A stretch of DNA of 64,000 nt, taken from the NCBI GenBank assembly GCA_050260675.1, contig JBLNCN010000011.1:496001-560000 (forward strand), given 5' to 3'. Origin of the DNA: JBBDIP01 sp050260675. GTDB taxonomy: Bacteria; Bacillota; Sulfobacillia; Fermentithermobacillales; Fermentithermobacillaceae. How positions within the stretch are numbered: the stretch's first letter is position 1; the number at the start of each line of letters is the position of its first letter. Positions 56,946-64,000 of the stretch are shown one piece after another. The notes under the pieces are model-generated. The model was not told the DNA's origin, made no database searches, and worked only from the letters and a program-made list of their open reading frames with translations. A program made the translations under genes and the position numbers.

Positions 56946-58208
56946 TTACGCCGTCTCTTCCTTCTTCTTTGCCTTGCGCTCCTGCGTCACTAGCACGGGC
57001 TGAGAGCCGCTAAGCACCGTGTCCTTGGTGATGATGCACTTGGAGACGTCTCCGCGGGACGGGATGTCGTACATGACTTCCAACATTCTGTCCTCCAGAA
57101 CGGCCCTGAGCCCCCGCGCGCCGGTGTTCCTGCGCACGGCCTCTTTAGCTACCGCGTGAATGGCGTCCTCCTGGAACTCAAGCGCCACGCCGTCCAAGGC
57201 GAATATCTTCTGATACTGCTTGATCAGGGCGTTCTTGGGCTCCACCAGGATCTTTACCAGGTCCTCCTCGGATAGCGAGTCCAGACTCACTATGACGGGG
57301 ACGCGGCCGACGAACTCAGGGATCATCCCGAACTTCAAGAGGTCCTGAGGCTGTATCTTCGAAAGCACTTCGCCCACGTTGTACTCGCTGCGGGACCTTA
57401 TCTCGGAACGGAACCCCATCACCTTCTGGCCGATGCGGCTCTGAATGATCTTCTCGATGCCTTCAAAGGCTCCACCGCAAATGAAGAGGATGTTGGTGGT
57501 ATCCACCTGGATGAACTCCTGGTGGGGGTGTTTGCGTCCGCCGAGCGGCGGCACATTGGCTACCGTACCCTCAAGGATCTTGAGGAGCGCTTGCTGAACG
57601 CCCTCGCCTGAGACGTCCCTGGTGATAGACGGGTTCTCCGATTTCCGGGCTATCTTGTCGATCTCGTCGATGTAGACAATGCCCCGCTCCGCCTTCTCGA
57701 TGTCGTAGTCGGCGGCCTGCACCAGGCGCAGGAGGATGTTCTCCACGTCCTCGCCCACGTAGCCGGCCTCGGTCAGGGTCGTCGCATCGGCTATCGCAAA
57801 CGGCACATTGAGCATCTTGGCCAGGTTCTGAGCGAGGTACGTCTTGCCGACGCCCGTGGGACCCAGCATCACGATATTGGACTTCTGTATCTCGATATCA
57901 TCGGAACCTTTTGCCTTGCGTCCGACCCTCTTGTAGTGGTTGTAGACAGCCACGGACAAGATCTTTTTGGCCCTATCCTGGCCGATTACGTACTGGTCGA
58001 GAAAGGCCTTGATTTCCTTAGGCTTAGGGACGTCCTTCAGCGCGTCTTCTGTTTCCTCGTCGAGCTCCTCAGTGATGATCTCGGTGCAGAGCTCGATGCA
58101 TTCGTCGCAAATGTAAACTCCAGGACCAGCGATGAGTCTCTTCACCTGGTCCTGGTATTTGCCGCAGAAAGAGCACTTCAGGCCTTTTTGCTCCTCGAAT
58201 CTGAACAT
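56946..58208 (-). CDS. clpX: ClpX, ATP-binding subunit of the ClpXP protease
   Basis: About 420 residues. The N-terminal zinc domain (CSFCGK, CDECIELC) is followed by the AAA+ module with GPTGVGKTYLAQ, IVYIDEIDKI and the pore loop GYVGED, then RNTGARGLRAVLE near the end. It unfolds tagged proteins for ClpP. ATG 58208 has GAGGTGA 4 bases upstream and follows clpP by 13 bases, so they share a transcript. The frame extends to 58241 without signal. Confidence 0.97.
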   Translation of the reverse strand: MFRFEEQKGLKCSFCGKYQDQVKRLIAGPGVYICDECIELCTEIITEELDEETEDALKDVPKPKEIKAFLDQYVIGQDRAKKILSVAVYNHYKRVGRKAKGSDDIEIQKSNIVMLGPTGVGKTYLAQNLAKMLNVPFAIADATTLTEAGYVGEDVENILLRLVQAADYDIEKAERGIVYIDEIDKIARKSENPSITRDVSGEGVQQALLKILEGTVANVPPLGGRKHPHQEFIQVDTTNILFICGGAFEGIEKIIQSRIGQKVMGFRSEIRSRSEYNVGEVLSKIQPQDLLKFGMIPEFVGRVPVIVSLDSLSEEDLVKILVEPKNALIKQYQKIFALDGVALEFQEDAIHAVAKEAVRRNTGARGLRAVLEDRMLEVMYDIPSRGDVSKCIITKDTVLSGSQPVLVTQERKAKKKEETA

Positions 58209-58221
58209 GCCGTCACCTCGG

Positions 58222-58821
58222 CTATTTCGCGGTCTTGGCACCCGGGATGAGAATCTCGTCCACTAGCCCGTACGCCTTGGACTCTTCTGCGCTCATCCAA
58301 AAGTCCCGCTCAGTGTCTCTCTCTATCTTATCGAGAGATTGACCCGTATGCTTTGCCAAGATCTTGTTCAACGTGTCCTTCGTTCTCAGAATCTCGCGCG
58401 CTGCTATCTGTACTTCGGTCGCTTGACCCTGGACTCCTCCGAGAGGCTGGTGGATAAGGGTCTTGGAGTTGGGAAGGCAATACCTCTTGCCTTTGGCTCC
58501 TCCGGCTAGCAACACTGCACCCATGCTCGCCGCCAGCCCGACGCAGATCGTCGATACCACCGGCTTGATGTGCTGCATGGTGTCATAGATGGCCAAAGCC
58601 GCGGTAACCGAGCCGCCAGGAGAGTTGATGTACATGGACACCTCCCGGTCAGGATCCTCGGCCTGAAGGAACAGCAGCTGCGCCACAACTAAGTTGCCGA
58701 CTTGATCGTCGATCGCAGTGCCGACAAACACGATTCTGTCCTTAAGGAGCCTGGAATATATGTCGTAGGAGCGCTCGCCCCGGCCTGTCTGCTCCACGAC
58801 CATCGGAACAAGGTACCCCAT
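58222..58821 (-). CDS. clpP: ClpP, proteolytic subunit
   Basis: A 199-residue serine peptidase forming a double heptamer. The catalytic triad fits GLAASMGA (Ser about 99), LIHQPLGG (His about 124) and ERDTERD (Asp about 173). The N-terminal PMVVEQTGRGERSYDIYSRLL is typical. ATG 58821 has GGAGG 7 bases upstream. It lies between tig and clpX, as in most Bacillota. Confidence 0.97.
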   Translation of the reverse strand: MGYLVPMVVEQTGRGERSYDIYSRLLKDRIVFVGTAIDDQVGNLVVAQLLFLQAEDPDREVSMYINSPGGSVTAALAIYDTMQHIKPVVSTICVGLAASMGAVLLAGGAKGKRYCLPNSKTLIHQPLGGVQGQATEVQIAAREILRTKDTLNKILAKHTGQSLDKIERDTERDFWMSAEESKAYGLVDEILIPGAKTAK

Positions 58822-58877
58822 GTGTGTGCCTCCATTTCAGCGAAGTGGTGAGAGTTTATCTTCTCCCGCTCACTTCC

Positions 58878-58886
58878 ATTATAGCA
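58878..58886 (-). promoter_or_regulatory. Extended -10 promoter for clpP
   Basis: The minus strand reads TGC followed by a perfect TATAAT (58883-58878), about 57 bases before clpP, in the gap after the tig stop. No strong -35 is needed for an extended -10. I see no CtsR box. Confidence 0.5.
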
Positions 58887-58898
58887 CCCCGCAGGCGG

Positions 58899-60383
58899 CT
58901 ACTTGCCCTCGGGATTGGCAGGCTCTTCCTTTTGAGGAGCCTCAGCTTCCTCAGTTTTCGCCTCGGGTTCATCCGAAGATGCCTTAGGCTTTTCCAGGGG
59001 TTTGTCTTCGGGCAGCGGAGTCCCCGCCTTCTGGGCAGCAAGGACGGCTATCCGGTTCAAGGCCTCAACGCGGGTGAGGTTCTGCTCGATGCCCTTGAGC
59101 GCGCCCCTTAGTTCCAGTGTGGTCTTGACCGCCTGGACGTCCTTTCCGGCTTCCCGGGCCAGGGCCTCGATCACGCTGTTCACGGCTTCCTCGGAGGCCT
59201 TGATGCCCTCTTTGGCGCTCACCGCATCCAGGACCAGGTCCCGCTTGACCTCCCGCTCTGCCTGGGTCGCGAAGTCACTGGCTATCTCGTCGGGAGTGCG
59301 GCCGGTCGACCGGAGGTACTGGTTCACGTCTGCTCCGGCGCTCTGAACCCTCTGGACAAACCTCTCGAAGAGCTCCTGCTGCCTCTGAGCTATCATTGGA
59401 GGAGGTATCTCCACGGTTGCCTTGCCAAGCAGGGCATCCTCCACCTTGTCGCTGTGAACCCGCTTGGCCGAGTCAGTCTTTATCGCAAGAAGCCTCGTCT
59501 TTAGGTCTTCCCTGACTTCATCCAGGGTTTCCTTGGAGAGGTTTTTCAGAAAGTCCTCATCCGACGGGTAATGCTTGCGGCGGATCTCCTTTACTTCAAT
59601 GGCAAACTTGGCTTCCTTGGGCTGCTCGGGTTCCGACGGCGCCTTCGCTTCCTCCGGCTTGTCGCCGCCCTCGGGCTTGGCCCCATCCTCTTTAGGGGCC
59701 TCTTCAGCCGGCTTTACGGGGTAGGTCCCGGTGAACTCCTTAGTCTCGCCCTTCTTCATACCGATTAGGGCGTCTCCCAGACCCGGGACCAGGGCATTCT
59801 CCCTCCCGGCTTCGGCATAGGGGAAGTCCTGATCGATTTCGGCCTTGAAATTGCCGCCGTCGATGCCCTTTACGTGGACGGTGACGAGGTCGCCGGCCTC
59901 TATAGCCTGGCCCTCTTCCAGCGGACGGAGTTCCGCCATTCTCTCGCGCAGGTAGCTCACCTGGCCGTCGACTTCAGAATCCTCCACGGTAGGCGCCTCA
60001 TACGCGACAGATAGGTCGCTGTAGTCCGACAGCTGCACTTCAGGCGTCACGTACACTGTGGCCTTGAAAGTCAGGGGCTCGCCCTGCTTGAAGTTCACAT
60101 CGTCGAACTCGGGATCATCTACGGGGTCGATCTTGGTTTCCTTCACAGCTTCTATGTACTGTGCAGGGAGAACTTCCTTCATCGCTTCATCGTACAGGAC
60201 TTCCTTGCCATAGTGACGCTCCAATATGAACCGGGGCGCCTTGCCGCGACGGAAGCCGGGGACGTTCACTCTCTTGACGACGCTCTTGTACGCCTTCTCC
60301 AGGGCTTCGTCCACCACGCTGGCGGGTGCCTCGACTGTAAGCACTACCTTAGAGCCGTCAATCTTCTCAGCACTGACCTTCAC
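58899..60383 (-). CDS. tig: Trigger factor with an acidic insertion in the PPIase domain
   Basis: About 494 residues; usual trigger factors have 430-450. The ribosome-binding signature is FRRGKAP (about 45). The PPIase domain has the usual GDLVTVHVKG and FTGTYPV parts but is interrupted by about 35 residues rich in Glu, Lys, Pro and Ala. The C-terminal tail is also a low-complexity Glu/Pro/Lys extension of about 35 residues. It is a ribosome-bound chaperone and prolyl isomerase. GTG 60383 has AAGGAGG 8 bases upstream and gives the usual VKVSAEKIDG start; the frame runs to 60440. The clpP promoter follows. Confidence 0.93.
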   Translation of the reverse strand: MKVSAEKIDGSKVVLTVEAPASVVDEALEKAYKSVVKRVNVPGFRRGKAPRFILERHYGKEVLYDEAMKEVLPAQYIEAVKETKIDPVDDPEFDDVNFKQGEPLTFKATVYVTPEVQLSDYSDLSVAYEAPTVEDSEVDGQVSYLRERMAELRPLEEGQAIEAGDLVTVHVKGIDGGNFKAEIDQDFPYAEAGRENALVPGLGDALIGMKKGETKEFTGTYPVKPAEEAPKEDGAKPEGGDKPEEAKAPSEPEQPKEAKFAIEVKEIRRKHYPSDEDFLKNLSKETLDEVREDLKTRLLAIKTDSAKRVHSDKVEDALLGKATVEIPPPMIAQRQQELFERFVQRVQSAGADVNQYLRSTGRTPDEIASDFATQAEREVKRDLVLDAVSAKEGIKASEEAVNSVIEALAREAGKDVQAVKTTLELRGALKGIEQNLTRVEALNRIAVLAAQKAGTPLPEDKPLEKPKASSDEPEAKTEEAEAPQKEEPANPEGK

Positions 60384-60577
60384 TATCGGGTCCTCCTTAA
60401 GCCGCATCCTTGTGGATATCCTATTGCCTCGATCAGCCAAACGCTGCTTGTCCTCAAGGTTCTATCGGATTTGGAATCAAGCCCTAATATACTACCAGAT
60501 GTCGATCCACAATCTCCAGTCAATACCTGTTCATCCGTAGCGAACCTTGGACATCTGGGTGGTGGAGAGTCGTTACT

Positions 60578-60676
60578 CGGAAAAACGTTACAAGATGGAG
60601 TCTCCTGATGCGGAATAACGTTACAAATTCGTGGGCATAATCCGGGAAAAACGTTACAATGCATAGGGGGTGGAAG
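60578..60676. repeat. Three iteron-like repeats, exact 33-bp period
   Basis: Sequence CGGAAAAACGTTACAA (60578), CGGAATAACGTTACAA (60611) and GGGAAAAACGTTACAA (60644). The AACGTTACAA core starts at 60584, 60617 and 60650, exactly 33 bases apart; the 17 bases between cores differ. The third copy ends at the first possible start codon of the ATPase. The remaining part of the 296-base gap (60384-60577) contains only possible tig promoter elements, such as TATATT at about 60486-60491 on the minus strand. Confidence 0.8.
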
Positions 60677-60679
60677 TCC

Positions 60680-62062
60680 GTGCTCTATCGCAAGATGCTT
60701 CAGGCTCTGGTGGAATGGAAGGAGCGCAAGGCAAAGAAGGCCCTGTTGATCACCGGCGCGAGACAGACCGGAAAGACCTTCCTCATCCGCGAGTTCGGAA
60801 AGGCCAACTATGAGAACTTCGCAGAGATCAACTTCATCACGGAGCCACGAGCTTCAGCGATCTTCGAAGGTAATCTAAACGCCGATGCGCTCATCACAAA
60901 CCTGACCGCCTACTTGCGGACCTCCCTGTCCCCTGGGAAGACGCTGGTGTTCTTTGATGAGATACAGGAGTGTCCTGCAGCACGTACGGCTATCAAGTTC
61001 CTTGTAGAAGACGGCAGATTCGATTACGTCGAATCGGGCTCGCTTCTGGGTGTGAAGTACAAGGAAATCCAGTCCTATCCCGTTGGCTATGAAGAGACAC
61101 GTGTTTTGTATCCCATGGACTTTGAGGAGTTCTGCCTTGCTCTGGGGACTCAGAAGGAAACGCTGTCATATCTTAAGCAGTGTTTTGATACTGAGACTCC
61201 TGTGAGTGACGCGGTTCACCAAACTATGTCCGATCTACTTCGGTATTACGTCATCGTTGGTGGAATGCCCGCAGTAGTTCAAAGGTTCGTCGACACCCGC
61301 GATATCGGTGAGGTCCTCCGGATCCAAAATGACATCCTGGCCATGTACCGGCAGGACATCACGAAGTACTCACAGACTGACAAGAACCGCATCAGGGACA
61401 TATTTGACCGCATTCCGGCCGAGTTGAGCGCAAAGAACCGCCGATTCACCCTAGCAGAGATAAGCAAGTCAGCGAGGATGAACCGGTACGAGAGCAGTTT
61501 CATGTGGCTGACCGACGCGGGAGTCGCTCTTCCTTGCTACAACATAACGGAGCCCAGAGTGCCCCTTCGCCTTAATCAGAAGAACAACCTGTTCAAGTTG
61601 TTCTTGTGCGACACCGGTCTCTTGTGCGCTGCCGGAATGGAGAACGTGCAGTTTGATATCCTGAATGGAGACCTTACGGTGAATATGGGGAGTATCCTGG
61701 AGAATGCATTTGCCCAGTTGCTGAAAACCAATGGATTTGAGCTGCGATACATGAGCAAGAAGAGTCTGGGTGAAGTTGACTTTGTGCTGCAACGAGGAAG
61801 AGTCGTTCTGCCGATCGAGGTCAAGTCAGGCAGCGACTACAGAAACCATCCAGCTCTGCAGAACATCCTTAACGTTCGTGAGTGGGATATCCGCAAAGGG
61901 TACGTCTTCTGCAAGGGAAACACGGAGGTTCTCGGAAACATCACCTATCTTCCCTGGTATATGGTTATGTTCCTCAAGCAGGAACGCCTGCCGGAGCATC
62001 TCGTGGTTGATGTCGACCTAAGTGGATTGCGACCTTCAGAGGACAGCCAAGAACGGAGGTGA
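60680..62062 (+). CDS. AAA+ ATPase with DUF4143 domain
   Basis: About 460 residues. Walker A is TGARQTGKTF, Walker B LVFFDEIQEC, and the sensor region reads VESGSLLGV. The C-terminal half is DUF4143, a PD-(D/E)XK-like fold with GEVDFVLQ and PIEVKSG, which is the nuclease-type motif. These proteins are widespread, patchily distributed and of unproven function; some are linked to mobile DNA or defence. The gene is visibly richer in A and T than the lon-clp region, which hints at transfer. GTG 60680 is preferred (AGGGGGTGG six bases upstream); ATG 60659 is in frame directly after the third iteron. Confidence 0.85.
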   Translation: MLYRKMLQALVEWKERKAKKALLITGARQTGKTFLIREFGKANYENFAEINFITEPRASAIFEGNLNADALITNLTAYLRTSLSPGKTLVFFDEIQECPAARTAIKFLVEDGRFDYVESGSLLGVKYKEIQSYPVGYEETRVLYPMDFEEFCLALGTQKETLSYLKQCFDTETPVSDAVHQTMSDLLRYYVIVGGMPAVVQRFVDTRDIGEVLRIQNDILAMYRQDITKYSQTDKNRIRDIFDRIPAELSAKNRRFTLAEISKSARMNRYESSFMWLTDAGVALPCYNITEPRVPLRLNQKNNLFKLFLCDTGLLCAAGMENVQFDILNGDLTVNMGSILENAFAQLLKTNGFELRYMSKKSLGEVDFVLQRGRVVLPIEVKSGSDYRNHPALQNILNVREWDIRKGYVFCKGNTEVLGNITYLPWYMVMFLKQERLPEHLVVDVDLSGLRPSEDSQERR

Positions 62063-62118
62063 GCAGGCATCAGTTATGATATGGACGCTGCTGCTTTGAG
62101 CCTCGCAAACCGCTCCTA

Positions 62119-63279
62119 TTAGTGGGATCCGGGCGGCATCACGATATCGATAGCCTGCCGGTACTTCGGAACATCCGTGCGCTTTAGATCTGGGTTGATC
62201 CCTCGCGCAAGCGACATCCAGTAGACCATCATCTGCATGGGATAGGCCAGAAGGGGCGGAGTGAAGTACTCGCGAATCCCGGGCGCCATGAGTTCCACTG
62301 TTGTGATATCGCCCGCGCCAGTATCGTCGGGAATCGCAGTGTAGGGAGCCGTAGTCACGTTGAGCACCGACGCGCCAATCACCTGAGCCGCCCGGCATAG
62401 ATCCCGAATCTTCCCGAGGCTGGGGCCGGGCGTCAAGAGCGTGACGAGGAGCGTCTTCTCGTCGAGCATCACCTCGGGGCCGTGAATCGACTCCTCTATC
62501 TCCAGGCCTTCAGCCGGCGTGAGTGCAGCCTCCTTGAACTTGAGGGCGACTTCCATTGCCGTCTGGGCATTCGGACCGCCACCGACCACCATAATCCGTT
62601 CATACCCCGCATAACGCTCCGCGAGATCCTTGAGTCTTGGGGTCATGGGCTTCATGTCACCCAGTAGCCCAGGGATCTCGCCCATCTCGGATAAGGCCTT
62701 CTGAGCCGCATCTTCATCTCGGCCGGTGTAGGCGGCTATGAGGTATCCCTTCACAAGGGACGCCAGGTAGCTCCTGGTCTTCGGAATGGCTGGGTCCATT
62801 CCCCCCACGCCCGGCACCACAAAGTCAGCCGTATGCGCGAGCGGTGACTCCGCCACATCGGTGAGGCAGACGGTCATGGCGCCCTTGCGCTTTGCCGCCT
62901 CGATTGCCTCCACGTCAACTCTCGTGTGACCCGTGTGGGATACTGCTATCACCGCTGAACTGGGGCCGATTGAGTTGACCTTGTACCTGCCGAACTCGAA
63001 CCCGTTGTACGCATCGGCATCGATACCGCCCAACTCCGCGAGGGCCGCGCCAATGGACATGCTTGCGAAGTACGACGTGCCGCAACCGAGCAAGTACACT
63101 CTCTTTATGCCGCGGGACTTAATCTCCCGCCCGACGCGAGCTGCCGCCTCGGCGACTTCGCCCGCGAGACATCCTCTCAGAATATCCGGTGCGGCCTCAA
63201 TGCCGTCCCACATATGGAATGGATGCGCCGTACGGTCGACGGCTCGTTCGCTTAGGCTTCGGGGTTCGTTGCCGCCCAT
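62119..63279 (-). CDS. SIS-domain sugar isomerase/deaminase-like protein (GlmS C-terminal type)
   Basis: About 386 residues with two SIS domains like the isomerase half of glucosamine-6-phosphate synthase. Features are LLGCGTSYFASM, IAVSHTGHTRVDVEA and the second-domain GGGPNAQTAMEVALKFKEA with PAEGLEIEESIHGPE. There is no glutamine amidotransferase domain. Relatives include AgaS and fructoselysine-6-phosphate deglycase, so an amino-sugar phosphate is a likely substrate. ATG 63279 has AGGAGG 10 bases upstream. The ABC transporter gene upstream ends 17 bases before it, so both share a transcript. Confidence 0.83.
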   Translation of the reverse strand: MGGNEPRSLSERAVDRTAHPFHMWDGIEAAPDILRGCLAGEVAEAAARVGREIKSRGIKRVYLLGCGTSYFASMSIGAALAELGGIDADAYNGFEFGRYKVNSIGPSSAVIAVSHTGHTRVDVEAIEAAKRKGAMTVCLTDVAESPLAHTADFVVPGVGGMDPAIPKTRSYLASLVKGYLIAAYTGRDEDAAQKALSEMGEIPGLLGDMKPMTPRLKDLAERYAGYERIMVVGGGPNAQTAMEVALKFKEAALTPAEGLEIEESIHGPEVMLDEKTLLVTLLTPGPSLGKIRDLCRAAQVIGASVLNVTTAPYTAIPDDTGAGDITTVELMAPGIREYFTPPLLAYPMQMMVYWMSLARGINPDLKRTDVPKYRQAIDIVMPPGSH

Positions 63280-63296
63280 GGTAGATAAGCCTCCTG

Positions 63297-64000
63297 CTAT
63301 CCATGATCCTCTACTGACTTGCCTGTGTCGGTACGGTAGTAACCAGCTTGTGCCTCCCACATGCGAGCATATAAGCCACCGCGGTCTAGCAATTCGTCGT
63401 GGCTACCAAGCTCGACGATCTCGCCTTTGCTGAAGACTGCGATCCTATCGCAGAACCGGCAGCTAGCCAGTCGGTGGGATATAAAGATTGTCGTCTTGTT
63501 GCCAATGAGATTGTTGAACCGCTCGTAGACCTCAAGCTCCATCTGAGGATCAAGAGCTGCTGTTGGCTCGTCTAGAATTGCGATGTTGGCATCTTTGTAA
63601 AGTGCCCTGGCGATAGCCAGGCGTTGGAGCTGTCCGCCAGATAACTCGACGCCTTCTTCATCAAGGCTCTTCCCAAGGATTGTATTGAGGCCCATAGGAA
63701 GACTCTCCAGCGTGGACCAGAAACCGGCTCTCTCAAGCGCTGATTTCAGTCTGTCTCCATCATGGTCACTGGAAATCGTCACGGCCTCTGAAATGGTGAG
63801 TGGCAGCATCCTATAGTCCTGGAAGACGACTGAGAAAAGGCTATTCAGAGACCGCCGGCTAAGCTCTCGGATGTTTACGCCATCTACCAGGATTTCGCCC
63901 TTGTCGGGATCGTATAGCCGAGTCAAGAGTTTGACTAGAGTTGTCTTTCCAGCACCATTTTCGCCCACAATCGATAACTTTTCACCAGCCCTGCGCCTTG
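63297..64000 (-). CDS. ABC transporter ATP-binding part, truncated by the window edge
   Basis: The C-terminal 234 residues of an ABC protein; the frame is open to the edge. Visible are GENGAGKTTL (Walker A), VELSGGQLQR (signature), IAILDEPTAALD (Walker B) and FISHRLAS (H-loop). The Q-loop region VFQDYRMLPL and the Ser/Arg-rich ending suggest an exporter-type half-transporter whose membrane domain lies beyond the window. It precedes the SIS gene by 17 bases on the same strand. Composition is more AT-rich than the lon-clp region. Confidence 0.85.
   Translation of the reverse strand, partial: RRRAGEKLSIVGENGAGKTTLVKLLTRLYDPDKGEILVDGVNIRELSRRSLNSLFSVVFQDYRMLPLTISEAVTISSDHDGDRLKSALERAGFWSTLESLPMGLNTILGKSLDEEGVELSGGQLQRLAIARALYKDANIAILDEPTAALDPQMELEVYERFNNLIGNKTTIFISHRLASCRFCDRIAVFSKGEIVELGSHDELLDRGGLYARMWEAQAGYYRTDTGKSVEDHG

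Overview
The window looks like a chromosome segment from a high-GC, endospore-forming member of the Bacillota (Clostridia/Limnochordia-like). The evidence is the locus tig, clpP, clpX, lonB, lonA in the Firmicute arrangement, including a membrane-anchored LonB of the sporulation type. GerW (YtfJ) and its usual partner DUF2953 (YtfI) are also present, as are strong Shine-Dalgarno sites, many GTG and TTG starts, an S-layer (SLH) protein and sigma-A type promoters. Many genes handle peptides or amino acids: PepV-like and other M20 peptidases, an M14 carboxypeptidase, a prolyl oligopeptidase, a LysE exporter and a class III aminotransferase. This suggests a peptide-using heterotroph. No rRNA, prophage, insertion sequence or CRISPR array was seen.

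Layout. 0-6.7 kb (+): the tail of an unknown gene, a chelatase-like AAA+/VWA pair, then a coupled trio of an arginine-decarboxylase-type enzyme, a cell-wall amidase and an F420-glutamyl-ligase-like protein. 6.8-21.8 kb (mostly -): peptidases, a purine permease behind a ykkC-class riboswitch, an SLH protein, an M48 protease, a FlaA1/CapD-type epimerase with DUF1893, divergent dinB, a VTT-domain protein and rnpB. 22-25.6 kb (+): a heterodimeric ABC exporter. 25.7-31.9 kb (-): LemA, a TPM protein, an RNase HI-like protein, an M14 peptidase and an aminotransferase. 32.2-34.3 kb (+): MATE and LysE exporters. 34.4-38.2 kb (-): an operon of ECF sigma factor, anti-sigma factor, DUF2953 and GerW, then a dipeptidase. 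38.3-47.7 kb (mostly +): CorA, a HAD phosphatase, a DUF4097 protein (-), prolyl oligopeptidase, an EamA protein, a double nitrilase and an MFS transporter. 47.8-60.4 kb (-): an MBL hydrolase, AlkA-like glycosylase, tRNA-Val, GNAT, a Ddl-like ligase and the lon/clp/tig locus with one GNAT gene inserted in the opposite direction. 60.6-64 kb: an AT-richer end with a DUF4143-type ATPase (+), a SIS protein (-) and a truncated ABC transporter (-).

The most unusual features are in the intergenic DNA. Between prolyl oligopeptidase and the EamA gene (43819-44206) about 13 imperfect 15-bp palindromes repeat every 29-33 bp. The palindromes are conserved and the DNA between them is not. Three 33-bp iteron-like repeats with a conserved AACGTTACAA core lead into the DUF4143 ATPase. 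At least six other intergenic gaps each carry a private tandem repeat with a unit of 11 to 33 bp. Other regulatory signals include the ykkC-class riboswitch with terminator and promoter, perfect palindromic operators upstream of the aminotransferase and at the predicted lonA start point, and a LexA-like box at dinB. Starts were chosen by Shine-Dalgarno position and domain boundaries, so many differ from the longest open frame.
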